Below, piece after piece: positions 29,791 to 42,310 of a stretch of 64,000 nt of DNA. The first letter of the stretch is position 1; every line of letters starts with the position of its first letter. Below the pieces are notes generated by a model. It worked only from the letters and a program-made list of their open reading frames with translations, searched no databases and was not told the DNA's origin. The DNA comes from Opitutia bacterium (lineage in GTDB: Bacteria > Verrucomicrobiota > Verrucomicrobiia > Opitutales > UBA953), in NCBI GenBank assembly GCA_003569245.1, contig BGOM01000021.1, positions 1-64,000 of the forward strand, given 5' to 3'. A program made the translations under genes and the position numbers.

Positions 29791-31020
29791 ATGTCCCTCG
29801 AGTTCACCAACGATTCCCCGGGGCTGACCGACGTCCCCGGCTTCCGCGTCGGCGCCGCCGGCTGCGATATCCGCAACAAGTCGACCGACCGTCTCGACCT
29901 CGCGCTCGTCGTCGCCGACCGCCCGTGCGCGGCCGCCGGCGTCTTCACGACCAACGACGTGAAGGCCGCCCCGGTGCGCTTCTGCCAGCAGGTGCTCGCC
30001 GTCTCCGCGGACCGGATCCGCGGCATCGTCGGGAACAGCGGCAACGCCAACGCCTGCACGGCCGCCCAGGGCGACGCCGACGCCGCCGCGATGGCGCGGC
30101 TGTCCGCCGAGGCCGTCGGGGCCCCGGCCGACGCCTTCCTCGTCTGCTCCACCGGCCGGATCGGCGAGCTCCTCCCGATGGCCAAGGTCGCCGCCGGCAT
30201 CAAGGAGTCGGCCGCCCGCCTCTCCCGCGACGCGGCCGAGGGTGTGCGCTCGGCCAACGCCATCCTGACCTCCGATACCCGCCCGAAGAGCTGCACCGCG
30301 CGGTTCACCTGGGAAGGGAAGACCGTCACCGTCGCCGGTATCGCCAAGGGCGCCGGCATGATCGAGCCCAACATGGCCACCATGCTCGCCTTCGTCTGCA
30401 CCGACGCCGCCGCCGCGCCCGCCGAGCTCAAGGCCGCGTTGAAGGCCTCCGCCGACCAGTCCTTCAACTGCGTCAGCGTCGACGGCGACATGTCCACCAA
30501 CGACACCGTCCTGCTCCTTGCGTCCGGAGCGTCCGGCGTGTCCGTGGGCGCGTCCGCCCCGGCCGCGCTCCGCGCGCTCTTCCAGGAAGCCCTCGATAAG
30601 GTCTGCTTCGCGCTGGCCGAGAAGATCGTGGGCGACGGCGAGAAGATCACCAAGGTCGTGGCCGTGGAGATCGCGGGCGCGCGCTCCCGGGCCGACGCCG
30701 AGAAGATCGCCCGCGCGATCGGGAACTCCCTCCTCGTGAAATCCTCCTGGTTCGGCGAGGACCCGAACTGGGGCCGCCTGGCCGACGCCGCCGGCTATGC
30801 CCGCACCGGCCTCGACGAGTCGAAGCTGGATATCTTCTACGACGATATCCCGGCCGTCCTCGGCGGCCGGCCGCTGCCGGAGAACAAGCCCGCGTGGAAG
30901 CAGGTCGTGAAGGCCGCCCGCTTCGCCGTCCGCCTCGACCTGCACCTCGGCGACGCGAAGTTCCGCCTCCTCGCGGCCGACCTCACCGACGGCTACGTGA
31001 ACTATAACAAGAGCGAGTGA
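29791..31020 (+). CDS. argJ: Glutamate N-acetyltransferase / amino-acid N-acetyltransferase
   Basis: [73 protein letters not shown]. Confidence 0.96.
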   Translation: MSLEFTNDSPGLTDVPGFRVGAAGCDIRNKSTDRLDLALVVADRPCAAAGVFTTNDVKAAPVRFCQQVLAVSADRIRGIVGNSGNANACTAAQGDADAAAMARLSAEAVGAPADAFLVCSTGRIGELLPMAKVAAGIKESAARLSRDAAEGVRSANAILTSDTRPKSCTARFTWEGKTVTVAGIAKGAGMIEPNMATMLAFVCTDAAAAPAELKAALKASADQSFNCVSVDGDMSTNDTVLLLASGASGVSVGASAPAALRALFQEALDKVCFALAEKIVGDGEKITKVVAVEIAGARSRADAEKIARAIGNSLLVKSSWFGEDPNWGRLADAAGYARTGLDESKLDIFYDDIPAVLGGRPLPENKPAWKQVVKAARFAVRLDLHLGDAKFRLLAADLTDGYVNYNKSE

Positions 31021-31078
31021 GCCCGGGTTTTCCCCCTTGTCTCGCCCGCCGACCCTGTCGACACTCCCGCTCCGACCG

Positions 31079-31959
31079 ATGAGCACTCCCGCCGCGCAGA
31101 AAGCCGAGGTCCTCCTCGAGGCGCTTCCCTACATCCATAAGTTCCGCGGTTCCACCTTCGTGGTGAAGTACGGCGGCAGCTTCATGGACGACCCGAACCC
31201 CGAGGGCCGCGACCGCGTGGCCACGGACATCGCCTTCCTCGCCGCCGTCGGCATCCAGGTCGTCGTCGTCCACGGCGGCGGCAAGGCCATCACCCGCGCC
31301 ATGGACAAGGCCGGCCTCAAGTCCGAGTTCCGCGGCGGCATGCGCGTGACCGACGCCGCCACCGTCAAGATCGTCGAGGAGACCCTCAACGGCGAGATCA
31401 ACGGCCAGATCTGCGACTCCCTGCGCGCCCGCGGCGCCAACCCCCTCGGCATGCCCGGTAACCACGTCAACCTCTGCGAGAAGCACTACGGCGCCGACGA
31501 GCAGGGCGCGCCCGTGGACCTCGGGTTCGTGGGCGACATCAAGTTCGTGAAGACCAAGCTGATCAAGAAGGCGCTCGCCGACGGCCACCTGCCGGTGGTC
31601 TCGCCCATCGCGCTCGACGCCGACGACCAGGCCTACAACACGAACGCCGACGTGGCCGCCGCCGCGGTGGCGCATTCCCTCCGGGCCCGCCGCCTGATCT
31701 TCATGAGCGACGTTCCCGGCCTGCTGGCCGACCCGAAGGACCCGGCCTCGCTCATCGCGACGCTCAAGGTCGGCGAGGTCGACGAGCTCAAGCGCAAGGG
31801 CGTCATCGCCGGCGGGATGATCCCGAAGGTCGACAGCGCCGTGAAGGCCCTGAAGGAAGGCGTCCGCCGCGTGCACTTCATCGACGGCCGCGTCCCGCAC
31901 GCGCTCCTGCTCGAGGTCTTCACCGACAAGGGCATCGGCACCGAGATCGTCCACGGTTG

Positions 31960-31960
<1 letters not shown>
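31079..31960 (+). CDS. argB: Acetylglutamate kinase
   Basis: [60 protein letters not shown]. Confidence 0.96.
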
Positions 31961-33180
<1,220 letters not shown>

Positions 33181-33248
33181 GCCTTGGCCGCCCCTTATTT
33201 TCCTCTGTCCAAAGAGGGCCGGAGGGCTATGTTCCAACGCTTTCCGCG

Positions 33249-34196
33249 ATGCGTCATTTCCTCAAGGAGACCGACCTGAGCCCGGCCGAGACGGCCCAGG
33301 TCTTCGCCGCCGCCGCGGCCCTCAAGGCCGGTCGCGGCCGCGCCGCCGGCGCCGCCCTCGCGCATCAGTCCTGGGGCCTGATGTTCTTCAAGAAGAGCAC
33401 CCGCACCCGCGTCTCCTTCCAGGTCGGCGTCCATGAGCTCGGCGGCCTGCCGGTGATGCTCAACGCCGACGACCTGCAGATCTCGCGCGGCGAGACCGTC
33501 GCCGACACCGCGCGCGTCCTTTCCCGCTACCTCCACGGCATGGTCATCCGCTGCCACGAGCACAGCCTGCTCGAGGAGTTCGCCCGCTGCGGCACGATGC
33601 CCGTCGTCAACGCGCTGTCCGATTTCCTGCACCCCTGCCAGTTCCTGACGGACATGTTCACCCTCGCCGAGCGCTACGCGCCCGGCCGCCCGGAGCAGTA
33701 CGCCGCCTCGCTGAAGGGCAAGAAGGTCGCCTTCCTCGGCGACACCGCCTGCAACATGGCCAACTCGTTCGTGCTCGGCGGCGCCGCCCTCGGCGTCGAG
33801 ATCGCGCTCGCCGGTCCGGCCGGTTACGAGCCCGGCGCCGGGATCCGCGCCCAGCTCAAGCGGGACGGCCTGGCCGAGACCTTCACGTTCTCGACCGACC
33901 CCGCCGCCGCCGTGAAGGGGGCCGACATGGTCTACACCGACGTCTGGGTGAGCATGGGCATGGAGGCCGAGAAGGCCGAACGCCTGAAGCTCATGCAGCC
34001 TTACCAGGTCAACGCGAAGCTGCTGTCCCTGGCCAAGCCCGCCGCCTATTTCATGCACTGCCTCCCGGCCCACCCCGGCGAGGAAGTCTCGGCCGAGGTG
34101 CTGGAGAGCAAGCAGAGCATCATCTTCGACCAGGCCGAGAATCGTCTGCACGTGCAGAAGGCCATCCTCGCCCACCTCGCCGCCCACCGCGGCTGA
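33249..34196 (+). CDS. argF: Ornithine carbamoyltransferase (family member)
   Basis: FFKKSTRTRVSFQVGVHELGG, HPCQFLTDMFTL, DTACNMANSFVLG, VYTDVWVSMGME, MHCLPAHPGEEVS. Confidence 0.95.
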   Translation: MRHFLKETDLSPAETAQVFAAAAALKAGRGRAAGAALAHQSWGLMFFKKSTRTRVSFQVGVHELGGLPVMLNADDLQISRGETVADTARVLSRYLHGMVIRCHEHSLLEEFARCGTMPVVNALSDFLHPCQFLTDMFTLAERYAPGRPEQYAASLKGKKVAFLGDTACNMANSFVLGGAALGVEIALAGPAGYEPGAGIRAQLKRDGLAETFTFSTDPAAAVKGADMVYTDVWVSMGMEAEKAERLKLMQPYQVNAKLLSLAKPAAYFMHCLPAHPGEEVSAEVLESKQSIIFDQAENRLHVQKAILAHLAAHRG

Positions 34197-34214
34197 TCTT
34201 CCCATCCCACTACC

Positions 34215-35471
34215 ATGAGCAAGCAGAAGAAAATCGTCCTGGCCTACTCCGGCGGCCTCGACACCTCCGTCCTCCTTTCCTGGATCAAGGACAAGCACCA
34301 CGCCGAGATGATCGCGTTCTGCGCCGATATCGGCCAGGAAGACGAGCTCAAGGGCCTCAAGCAGAAGGCCCTGAAGACGGGGGCCTCCAAGCTCTACGTC
34401 GACGACCTCCAGGCCGAGTTCGCCCGCGACTTCATCTTTCCGATGATGCAGGCCGGCGCCATCTACGAGGGTCAGTACTACCTCGGCACCTCCATCGCGC
34501 GTCCGCTCATCGCCAAGCGCATGGTCGAGATCGCCCGCAAGGAAGGCGCCACCGCCATCGCCCACGGCGCCACCGGCAAGGGTAACGACCAGGTCCGCTT
34601 CGAGCTGACCTGCGCCGCCCTCGCCCCGGACCTGGAGATCATCGCCCCCTGGCGCAACGAGGCTTTCCGCAAGGATTTCCCGGGCCGCGCCGAGATGATC
34701 GCCTATTGCGCCGACAACAAGATCCCGGTCGAGGCCAGCGCCAAGAAGCCTTACTCCTCCGACCGCAACCTCCTGCACATCTCCTACGAGGCCGGTATCC
34801 TCGAGGACCCTTGGATGGACGCCTTCGCCCCGGCGAACAAGGCCATGTTCAAGCTCTCCGTCTCCCCGGAGGACGCCCCGGACAAGCCGGAGTACGTCGA
34901 GCTCGAGTTCCGCCAGGGCGACTGCGTCGCCGTCAACGGCAAGAAGCTCGATCCCCTCGGCGTCATGCGCACGCTGAACAAGCTCGGCGGCCGTCATGGC
35001 GTCGGCCGAGTCGACATGGTCGAGAACCGCTTCGTCGGCATGAAGAGCCGCGGCGTCTACGAGACCCCGGGAGGCACCATCCTGCACTTCGCCCACCGCC
35101 AGATCGAGTCCCTGACCATGGACCGTGAGGTCATGCACCTGCGCGACTCGCTCGTCCCGCGCTACGCCACGCTCGTCTACAACGGCTTCTGGTACGCCCC
35201 GGAGCGCCTCGCCCTCCAGGCCCTCATCACCGAGTCGCAGCGCAACGTCACCGGCACCGTCCGCGTGAAGCTCTACAAGGGCGGCACGTACGTCGCCGGT
35301 CGCAAGAGCCCGCGTTCGCTGTATAACCCGCACATCGCCACGATGGAGGCGGACCCGACCAAGGCCTACAACCAGGACGACGCCACCGGCTTCATCCGCC
35401 TCAACGGCCTGCGCCTGCGCGTGAACTCGAAGGTCAACGGCGTCGCCAACCTCAGCAAGACCGTCCGCTAA
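34215..35471 (+). CDS. argG: Argininosuccinate synthase
   Basis: [66 protein letters not shown]. Confidence 0.97.
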   Translation: MSKQKKIVLAYSGGLDTSVLLSWIKDKHHAEMIAFCADIGQEDELKGLKQKALKTGASKLYVDDLQAEFARDFIFPMMQAGAIYEGQYYLGTSIARPLIAKRMVEIARKEGATAIAHGATGKGNDQVRFELTCAALAPDLEIIAPWRNEAFRKDFPGRAEMIAYCADNKIPVEASAKKPYSSDRNLLHISYEAGILEDPWMDAFAPANKAMFKLSVSPEDAPDKPEYVELEFRQGDCVAVNGKKLDPLGVMRTLNKLGGRHGVGRVDMVENRFVGMKSRGVYETPGGTILHFAHRQIESLTMDREVMHLRDSLVPRYATLVYNGFWYAPERLALQALITESQRNVTGTVRVKLYKGGTYVAGRKSPRSLYNPHIATMEADPTKAYNQDDATGFIRLNGLRLRVNSKVNGVANLSKTVR

Positions 35472-35493
35472 GGACGGCCCGGTCGGCCAAGAA

Positions 35494-35530
35494 GAAGGGC
35501 GTCCCCGGTCTCGGGGACGCCCTTCCTGTT
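35494..35530. terminator. Strong hairpin between argG and tRNA-Cys (likely terminator)
   Basis: 13-bp stem GAAGGGCGTCCCC / GGGGACGCCCTTC. Confidence 0.7.
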
Positions 35531-35538
35531 TAAACTGG

Positions 35539-35610
35539 AGGCGCGGGTCGGAATTGAACCGACGCATGGGGCTTTTGCAGAGCCCGGCCTTACCACTTGG
35601 CTACCGCGCC
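35539..35610 (-). tRNA. tRNA-Cys (GCA)
   Basis: GGCGCGG..CCGCGCC acceptor, anticodon loop CTGCAAA, T-arm GTCGG TTCAATT CCGAC, encoded CCA. Confidence 0.95.
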
Positions 35611-35710
35611 TGAAGACTGACCGGCCTCCAAAATGCCCGCGACCGAATGCCTTTCAAGGGTTTTATGCGCGGGCTTCCCTTTCGGGGCGGAACCCCCTAT
35701 AAAAGCAACC

Positions 35711-36202
35711 ATGTCCGCCACGCCGCCTTTCCGTATCGGTCTCGGTTACGACATCCACCCCCTGGTGGCGGGGCGCCCTTGCATCCTCGGCGGCGTACGC
35801 ATCCCCTCGGAGGTCGGCCCCGACGGACATTCCGACGCGGACGTCCTGCTGCACGCCGCCGCCGACGCGGTCCTCGGCGCCGCCGGCCTGCGGGATATCG
35901 GGCACTATTTCCCGAACACGGACCCCTCTCTCAAGGGCATGGATTCGGCCGTGATCCTCGCCCGGGCGGTCCAGGAAGCGGGTCGGGCGGGCTGGAAAAT
36001 CGGTAACCTTGACCTGGTCCTGATCGGGGAGCGCCCGAAGGTCATGGCCCATGTCGAGGCCATGAGGGCTTCGGTGGCCAAAATCGCCGGAATCCAGCCG
36101 AACCAGGTGGGGATCAAGGCGACGACCAACGAGGGGATGGACTCGATCGGGCAGGGCAAGGCCTTGGCGGTCCAGGCCGTCTGCCTCGTTTTCGCCCTAT
36201 AA
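35711..36202 (+). CDS. ispF: 2-C-methyl-D-erythritol 2,4-cyclodiphosphate synthase
   Basis: RIGLGYDIHPLVAGRPCILGGVRIP, GHSDADVLLHAAADAVLGAAGLRDIGHYFPNTDPSLKG, ATTNEGMDSIGQGKALAVQAV. Confidence 0.96.
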   Translation: MSATPPFRIGLGYDIHPLVAGRPCILGGVRIPSEVGPDGHSDADVLLHAAADAVLGAAGLRDIGHYFPNTDPSLKGMDSAVILARAVQEAGRAGWKIGNLDLVLIGERPKVMAHVEAMRASVAKIAGIQPNQVGIKATTNEGMDSIGQGKALAVQAVCLVFAL

Positions 36203-36309
36203 TCCCCCTAAAATCGGTTTTCCGGGACGGTTTTAGGAGGGTTTCGGGCTTGTCAAAGGTGCGTAAAAGCCCAAGAGTGGCTGACCGCCTTCTCTCCCGA
36301 AGGTTCCTT

Positions 36310-36744
36310 ATGGAAAAGACTCTCATCATCCTGAAGCCAGACTGCATGGAGCGCCGTCTCTGCGGCACCGTCCTCGCTCGTTTCGAGGCCGCCGGTTTCG
36401 AGATCCAGGCCAGCAAGATGACCCGTCTGACCGCCGCCCAGCTGCGTGAGCATTACGCCCACGTGGCCGACAAGCCTTTCTACCCCGAGATCGAGGCCTT
36501 CATGTCCTCCCGCCCCGTGATCGTGGCGGTCCTCACCGGCGAGAACGTGATCGCCAAGGTGCGCGAGCTGCTCGGGCCGACGAATTCCAAAGTGGCTCCG
36601 AAGGGCACCATCCGTGGCGATTACGGCACCGAGATGATGCGCAACGTCTGCCACGCCTCGGACAGCCCCGCCGCCGCGGACGCCGAGGTGCGCCGTTTCT
36701 TCCGTCCGGACGAGGTCTTCACCCCTGAGGTGAACCGAGTCTAA
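36310..36744 (+). CDS. ndk: Nucleoside diphosphate kinase
   Basis: EKTLIILKPDCMERRLCGTVLARFEAAGF, GTIRGDYG, NVCHASDSPAAADAEVRRFF. Confidence 0.95.
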   Translation: MEKTLIILKPDCMERRLCGTVLARFEAAGFEIQASKMTRLTAAQLREHYAHVADKPFYPEIEAFMSSRPVIVAVLTGENVIAKVRELLGPTNSKVAPKGTIRGDYGTEMMRNVCHASDSPAAADAEVRRFFRPDEVFTPEVNRV

Positions 36745-36879
36745 GGCGCGAAGCATAGCACCAAAGCAAGTCCCGCTGTTCGCGCAGCGGGGCTTGTCCT
36801 GGCCTGCGTCCACCGCGCGGCCGCCGCGGCCGATAATTCCCCGTTGCCCTCCGGCGGGGGAATTGGGCAATGTCGCCCC

Positions 36880-38148
36880 ATGCTGGACCCCAAGTTCCTC
36901 CGCGAAAACATCGAGCTCGTCCGCCGGGGCGTCGCCCGGAAGAAGTTCCAGGTCGACCTCGATGCCGTGCTCGCCGCCGACGAGGCCCGCCGCCATGCGG
37001 TGGCCGAGTTCGAGGTCGCCCGGTCCGCCCAGAACGCCGCCAACAAGGAGATGGCCGCGCTGCCGAAGGGCTCGCCGGAGTTCCAGGCCAAGGTCGTCGA
37101 GATGAAGGCCGCCTCCGCGCAGGTCAAGGAGCTGGAGAAGAAGGTCGCCGAGGCCGAGGAACGCATGAAGGCCGTCGCGCTCTCCGTCCCGAACATCCCG
37201 CACGATTCCGTGCCCGCGGGCCGCACCGAGGCCGACAACCAGGTCGTCCTCGAGTGGGGCGACCATTCCAAGCTGATCTCGCCGGCGGCCAAGCCGCACT
37301 GGGACATCGCCTGGTTCAGCAAGGCGATCGACTTCGAGCGCGGCGTGAAGGTCACCGGTGCCGGCTTCCCGTTCTACGTGGGCGACATGGCCCGCCTGGT
37401 CCGGGCGCTCATCCAGTACTTCCTCGAGGAGGCCGGCGCGAGCGGCTACACCGAGGTCCATGCGCCGCTGCTCGTCAACGCCGCCAGCGCCACGGCCACC
37501 GGCCAGCTGCCCGACAAGGAAGGGCAGATGTACCACGCGCAGACCGACGATTTCTACCTGATCCCGACGGCCGAGGTGCCGGTCACGAACTTCTTCCGCG
37601 ACGAGATCCTCGACGAGGCCGCGCTGCCGGTGAAGCGCGCCGGCTATACCCCGTGCTTCCGGCGCGAGGCCGGCAGCTGGGGCGCGCATGTCCGCGGCCT
37701 CAACCGCCTCCACCAGTTCGACAAGGTCGAGCTCGTGAAGTGGGTCCACCCGGACAAGTCCTTCGACGAACTCGAGTCGCTGCGCGGCGACGCCGAGCGC
37801 CTCCTCCAGAAGCTCGAGCTTCCGTACCGCGTGCTCCTGATCTGCGCGGGCGACATCGGTTTCTCGCACAGCAAGCAGTATGACCTCGAGGTCTGGGCCG
37901 GCGGTCAGAAGCGCTGGCTCGAGGTGTCGAGCTGCTCGAACTTCACCGACTTCCAGGCCCGCCGCGCGGGCATCCGTTTCCGCCCGAAGGATGGCAAGCC
38001 GGAGTTCGTCCACACGCTCAACGGCTCCGGGCTCGGCCTGCCGCGCGTGCTGGCCGCGATCCTCGAGAACAACCTGCAGCCCGACGGCACGGTCCGCGTG
38101 CCCGCCGCCCTGCGGCGCTGGTACGGCAAGGATACGTTGTCGTTCTGA
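36880..38148 (+). CDS. serS: Serine--tRNA ligase
   Basis: MLDPKFLRENIELVRRGV, GFPFYVGDMARLVRALIQYFLEEA, GQLPDKEGQMYHA..YLIPTAEVPVTNFFRDEIL, HTLNGSGLGLPRVLAAILENNLQPDG. Confidence 0.97.
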   Translation: MLDPKFLRENIELVRRGVARKKFQVDLDAVLAADEARRHAVAEFEVARSAQNAANKEMAALPKGSPEFQAKVVEMKAASAQVKELEKKVAEAEERMKAVALSVPNIPHDSVPAGRTEADNQVVLEWGDHSKLISPAAKPHWDIAWFSKAIDFERGVKVTGAGFPFYVGDMARLVRALIQYFLEEAGASGYTEVHAPLLVNAASATATGQLPDKEGQMYHAQTDDFYLIPTAEVPVTNFFRDEILDEAALPVKRAGYTPCFRREAGSWGAHVRGLNRLHQFDKVELVKWVHPDKSFDELESLRGDAERLLQKLELPYRVLLICAGDIGFSHSKQYDLEVWAGGQKRWLEVSSCSNFTDFQARRAGIRFRPKDGKPEFVHTLNGSGLGLPRVLAAILENNLQPDGTVRVPAALRRWYGKDTLSF

Positions 38149-38195
38149 GCACGGCTTTGGATTGGCAGCGCCGGTCCGCGGCCTAGGCTGGCCGC

Positions 38196-39601
38196 GTGCC
38201 CGACCGCCTGCCCAGTCCCGCCGCCCTGCGCGCGGCCGCCGCGCGGTTACCGCGGTTGCCCGCGCCGCCGACGGAGCCGATCGGACCGATCGCGGTCGGC
38301 CTCTCCGGCGGGGCGGATTCGGTCTTCGCGCTGGCCGCGCTCTGGGGTGATGAGGCCGTGCGCCCGCGGTTGCGCGCCTGGCACTTCGACCATCGGGTGC
38401 GCGGGGAGGCCTCGGCCGGCGACGCCGCGTTCTGCGCCGCGCTGTGCGCCGGGCTCGGCATCCCCTTCACCGGTGGGGCGCGTGCCGCGACCGGCCCGGC
38501 CTCCGAGGCGGAACTCCGCGCGGAACGCGACGACTTTTTCCGCGCCCAGCGCGCCGCCCAGGCCGTCCGCCTGCTGGTGACCGCCCATCACGTCGATGAC
38601 CAGGTCGAGACGATGCTGATGCGGCTGGCGCACGGGGCCGGTCCGGTCGGCCTCGCCGCGCCCCGCGTCCGCCAGACCTTCCGCGACGGCCACGTGCGTT
38701 GGCGGCCTTTGCTGGCCGCCGGGCTGCGCAAGGCGGACCTGGTCGCGGCGCTCGGTACGGCGGGTCTGCCGTGGCGCGAGGACGAGACCAACGCCACGGA
38801 CGTCGCGCGGCGCAACCGTGTCCGGGCGTGGCTCGCCGCCGGCGCCGATACGGCCTTGGGCGAAGGGTACGCCCGGGGTTTCGCGCGCGCCGCGCGGATC
38901 CAGGACGAGCTGGCGGAAGCGTTGTTCGCCTGGGGCGCGCAGCTCGGGGCGCAGGTCGACGCCGAGGGTCGTCTGTCGGTCGCGGGTTTGCGCGGCGCGC
39001 CCGCGGCCTTGCGTCGTTTCCTGTTGGACGACTACCTGCGCGGTCAGGGGATCCGCGAGGCCTCCTCCGAATCGCTCACGCCTTTGCTGGAGGCGATCGC
39101 CGGCGGCACCGCCGCCCGGGCCAGCGTCGCCGGCGAAGTGGTGCAGGTTCGCGATGGCCGCCTGTCGGTCGAGCGCCCCGAGCCGTCGTTGGGTCCGGAA
39201 CTCCGCCCGCTGCGGCCCGGCGCCGCCGCCGGCGGCTTGACCGTCGAACGGTCGACGTCGATGAAGCCCTCTGGACGAGATTGGCCCGCGGGGAAGTCGC
39301 GCCGGAGCGCGAGACGTACCTCCGCGGGCCCGCCGGCGAACTGCATTGGCGCGGGCGGGTCGCCGGCGATCGCTACCAGCCGCTGGGTGCGCCTGGCTCG
39401 GCCAAGGTCTCCGACCTGCTCATCAACCGCAAAATCCCCGCGGGGCTGAGGGAGGCGCTGCCGGTCGTCCTGACCGGCGAGACGATCCTCTGGGTCCCGG
39501 GCCTGCCACCCGCTGATTCCCACCGTCTGACCGGTCCGGCGAAGGGGGCTGTCCGGTTGACATGGGACGCCTCGCGGGTAGGTTCAATCCTCCCTTCATG
39601 A
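38196..39601 (+). CDS. tilS: tRNA(Ile)-lysidine synthase, with apparent frameshift near 39249
   Basis: VGLSGGADSVFALAALWG, HFDHRVRGEAS, TAHHVDDQVETMLMRLAHGAG. The C-terminal TilS part (RYQPLGAPGSAKVSDLLINRKIP) continues in another frame and its stop overlaps the ftsH ATG. Confidence 0.88.
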
Positions 39602-41571
39602 GTCAAAACGACAACGATGATGACCGCGGCGGAAAGCGCGTGAACACCAAGCCGGTGATCGTCTGGCTGCTCCTGATGCTGGCCATCTTCCTGCTCGTCA
39701 ACTACTCGGCCGGCCCGGCCAAGGCCCCCGACGCCCTGACCGTGCCGAAGCTGCTGGTCATGGCCCAGGAGAAGAAGATCAAGTCGATCACGATCAAATC
39801 CGACCCGACCGGCGGCTCTCCGAGCTGGTACCAGCTCAGCGGCGAACTCGAGGTCAAGGGCGCGGACGCCCAGGAGAAGTCCCGGTTCGTCGCCCAGGGC
39901 AAGCTGACCGACAAGGATTACGAGGCCCTCCGCGCCAGCGTCCCCAAGTTCGAGGAGGCGCCGGCCCAGACCGGCCTGACCATGTTCCTCTACAACGTCC
40001 TGCCCACGTTGCTCATCTCGGGCCTGCTGCTGTACATGATGTACCGCTTCCTGAAGAACGCGAACAAGGGCGCCATGCAGTTCGCCAAGAGCCGCGCCCG
40101 CCTCAACTCCACCGACAAGGAGACCACCACCTTCAAGGACGTCGCGGGTTGCGACGAGGCCAAGGAGGAGGTCAAGGAGATCGTCGACTTCCTCAAGGAC
40201 CCGAAGCGCTTCACCAAGATCGGCGCCTCGATCCCGAAGGGCGTCCTGATGGTCGGTCCTCCCGGCACCGGCAAGACCCTCCTGGCCCGCGCGGTCGCCG
40301 GCGAGGCCGGCGTGCCGTTCCTCAGCATCAGCGGCTCCGACTTCGTCGAGATGTTCGTGGGCGTGGGCGCCGCCCGCGTGCGCGACACCTTCGAACAGGC
40401 CCGCAAGCTCGCCCCCTGCATCATCTTCATCGACGAGATCGACGCGGTCGGTCGCCAGCGCGGGGCCGGCCTCGGCGGCGGCAACGACGAGCGCGAACAG
40501 ACGCTCAACTCGCTGCTCGTGGAGATGGACGGTTTCGACGGCCAGTCGGGCGTGATCGTCATCGCCGCGACCAACCGTTCCGACGTGCTCGACGCGGCGC
40601 TGCTCCGCCCGGGTCGTTTCGACCGCCAGGTGTTCGTCGACCTGCCCGACCTGCGCGGCCGCGAGGCCGTCCTGGCGGTGCACGCCAAGCGTTTCCAGCT
40701 CGCCCCGTCCGTCGACCTCGCCCGCATCGCCCGCATGACGACCGGCATGTCCGGCGCCGACCTGGCCAACCTGCTCAACGAGTCCGCGCTGCACGCCGGC
40801 CGTCGCCAGCGCGACAAGGTCGAGATGGTCGACGTCGAGGAAGCCCGCGACAAGATCGCCTACGGCCGCGAGCGCAAGAAGGGGATGGACGAGGAGGATC
40901 GCCGCAGCACCGCCTACCACGAGGCCGGCCACGCGGTCGTCCAGGCGCTCATCGACGACGGCGCATTGCCGCTCCATAAGGTGACGATCATCCCGCGCGG
41001 GCGTGCCCTCGGCATGGCGATGCTCATGCCGACGAAGGACCTGCTGGGCTACTCGAAGCAGCGCCTCCTGAACTACATCTGCATGGCGATGGCCGGCCGC
41101 ATCGGCGAGCGCGTCACCACCGGCGACGTCTCCAACGGCGCCTCCTCCGACATCAAGCAGGCGACCCGCATGGCCCGGCAGATGGTCTGCGACTGGGGCA
41201 TGAGCGACCTCGGACCGATCGCGTTCGGCGAGAATTCCGACACCGTCTTCCTCGGCCGCGAGATCTCCCGCACCCAGTCCCACGGCGATGAGACCGCCCG
41301 CCGCATCGACGAGGCCGTGGCCCGCATCGTCAACGAGCAGTTCGCCCGCGCCGAGAAGCTCATCGCCGAGCACGCCGAGGCCCATCGCAAGATCGCCGAG
41401 GCCCTCCTCGAACATGAGACCCTGGACGGGGTCCATGTCATGGAGATCCTCAAGACCGGCGCCCTCCAGACCCCGATCGTCGGCCAGCCGGTCCTGCCGC
41501 CCGTCCGCGAGGTGCCCCCGCCCCTGACGTCGCCCGAGACCGGCACGCAGTCGGCCCCGAGCCCTGCTTGA
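39598..41571 (+). CDS. ftsH: ATP-dependent zinc metalloprotease FtsH
   Basis: [49 protein letters not shown] region [18 protein letters not shown]. Confidence 0.97.
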   Translation: MSQNDNDDDRGGKRVNTKPVIVWLLLMLAIFLLVNYSAGPAKAPDALTVPKLLVMAQEKKIKSITIKSDPTGGSPSWYQLSGELEVKGADAQEKSRFVAQGKLTDKDYEALRASVPKFEEAPAQTGLTMFLYNVLPTLLISGLLLYMMYRFLKNANKGAMQFAKSRARLNSTDKETTTFKDVAGCDEAKEEVKEIVDFLKDPKRFTKIGASIPKGVLMVGPPGTGKTLLARAVAGEAGVPFLSISGSDFVEMFVGVGAARVRDTFEQARKLAPCIIFIDEIDAVGRQRGAGLGGGNDEREQTLNSLLVEMDGFDGQSGVIVIAATNRSDVLDAALLRPGRFDRQVFVDLPDLRGREAVLAVHAKRFQLAPSVDLARIARMTTGMSGADLANLLNESALHAGRRQRDKVEMVDVEEARDKIAYGRERKKGMDEEDRRSTAYHEAGHAVVQALIDDGALPLHKVTIIPRGRALGMAMLMPTKDLLGYSKQRLLNYICMAMAGRIGERVTTGDVSNGASSDIKQATRMARQMVCDWGMSDLGPIAFGENSDTVFLGREISRTQSHGDETARRIDEAVARIVNEQFARAEKLIAEHAEAHRKIAEALLEHETLDGVHVMEILKTGALQTPIVGQPVLPPVREVPPPLTSPETGTQSAPSPA

Positions 41572-41609
41572 GGTTTGCCCCCGGTGCCCCCGGGGGTATT
41601 TTTTGTCCC

Positions 41610-42188
41610 ATGGTCATCGGACTCACCGGCGGCATCGGTTGCGGCAAGACCGCCGCGGCCGCCTGTTTCGCCCGCAGGGGCTTCCAGATCGTCGATGCCG
41701 ACGCCCTGGCCCGGGAGGTCCTGACCTCGCCGGCTTGCGTCGCCCAGCTGGTCGGGCGCTGGGGGCAGGCTTGCCTGGCAGGGGAGGGGACCCCCGACCG
41801 GGCTTGGATCGCCGCCAAAGTCTTTGCCGACCCGGCGGAGCGGGCGTTCCTGGAGTCGATCACCCACCCTGAGGTCGCCCGGCGACGCACCCAAGCCGTG
41901 GCCGATCGTTCGCGGCATCACGTGGTCGAGATCCCCTTGCTTTTTGAGAAGGACTTGGCGGCGGAGTTCGATGCGGTGGTGTGCGTCAGCAGCTCCGACC
42001 CGGTGAGGTTCCTCCGTTTGGAGCATCGTGGGCTCAGTCCGGAGGCGGCCAAGGCGAGGATGAATTCGCAAGCACCTTTGGCAGAGAAGGTTAAGAAAGC
42101 GGACTACGTTCTCTTCAACGATGGCGACCTGGCATTCCTCGATGCGCAGGTCGCGGACTTGGTCGATCGATTACGGACCGAGGTTTAG
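41610..42188 (+). CDS. coaE: Dephospho-CoA kinase
   Basis: MVIGLTGGIGCGKTAAAACF, DADALAREV, ITHPEVARR, VEIPLLFEK. Confidence 0.95.
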   Translation: MVIGLTGGIGCGKTAAAACFARRGFQIVDADALAREVLTSPACVAQLVGRWGQACLAGEGTPDRAWIAAKVFADPAERAFLESITHPEVARRRTQAVADRSRHHVVEIPLLFEKDLAAEFDAVVCVSSSDPVRFLRLEHRGLSPEAAKARMNSQAPLAEKVKKADYVLFNDGDLAFLDAQVADLVDRLRTEV

Positions 42189-42310
42189 AACCGCTTTTGC
42201 CCGACTTTGCGGTTGCGGCAAGGGTCGTCGGATTTAGGTTTTCCTTTCCCGTCATTCCGCGCCCTCGGCTTGACCCTCCTCACCCCACCTTCCGACTGGA
42301 TTTCCCTACC

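Noticed and set aside
33195-35567. 790-aa minus-strand ORF opposite argF/argG (also 25479-27902, 1565-3742, 20934-22607 and similar long antisense ORFs)
   Set aside because: They mirror well-supported genes on the other strand, have low-complexity Leu/Asp/Val/Gly-Ala composition from GC-rich codon shadowing, and match no recognisable family.
41580-41609. GCCCCCGGGGGTATTTTTT as a terminator between ftsH and coaE
   Set aside because: The GC palindrome leaves almost no room for a loop and is followed within a few bases by the coaE start; too weak to call.
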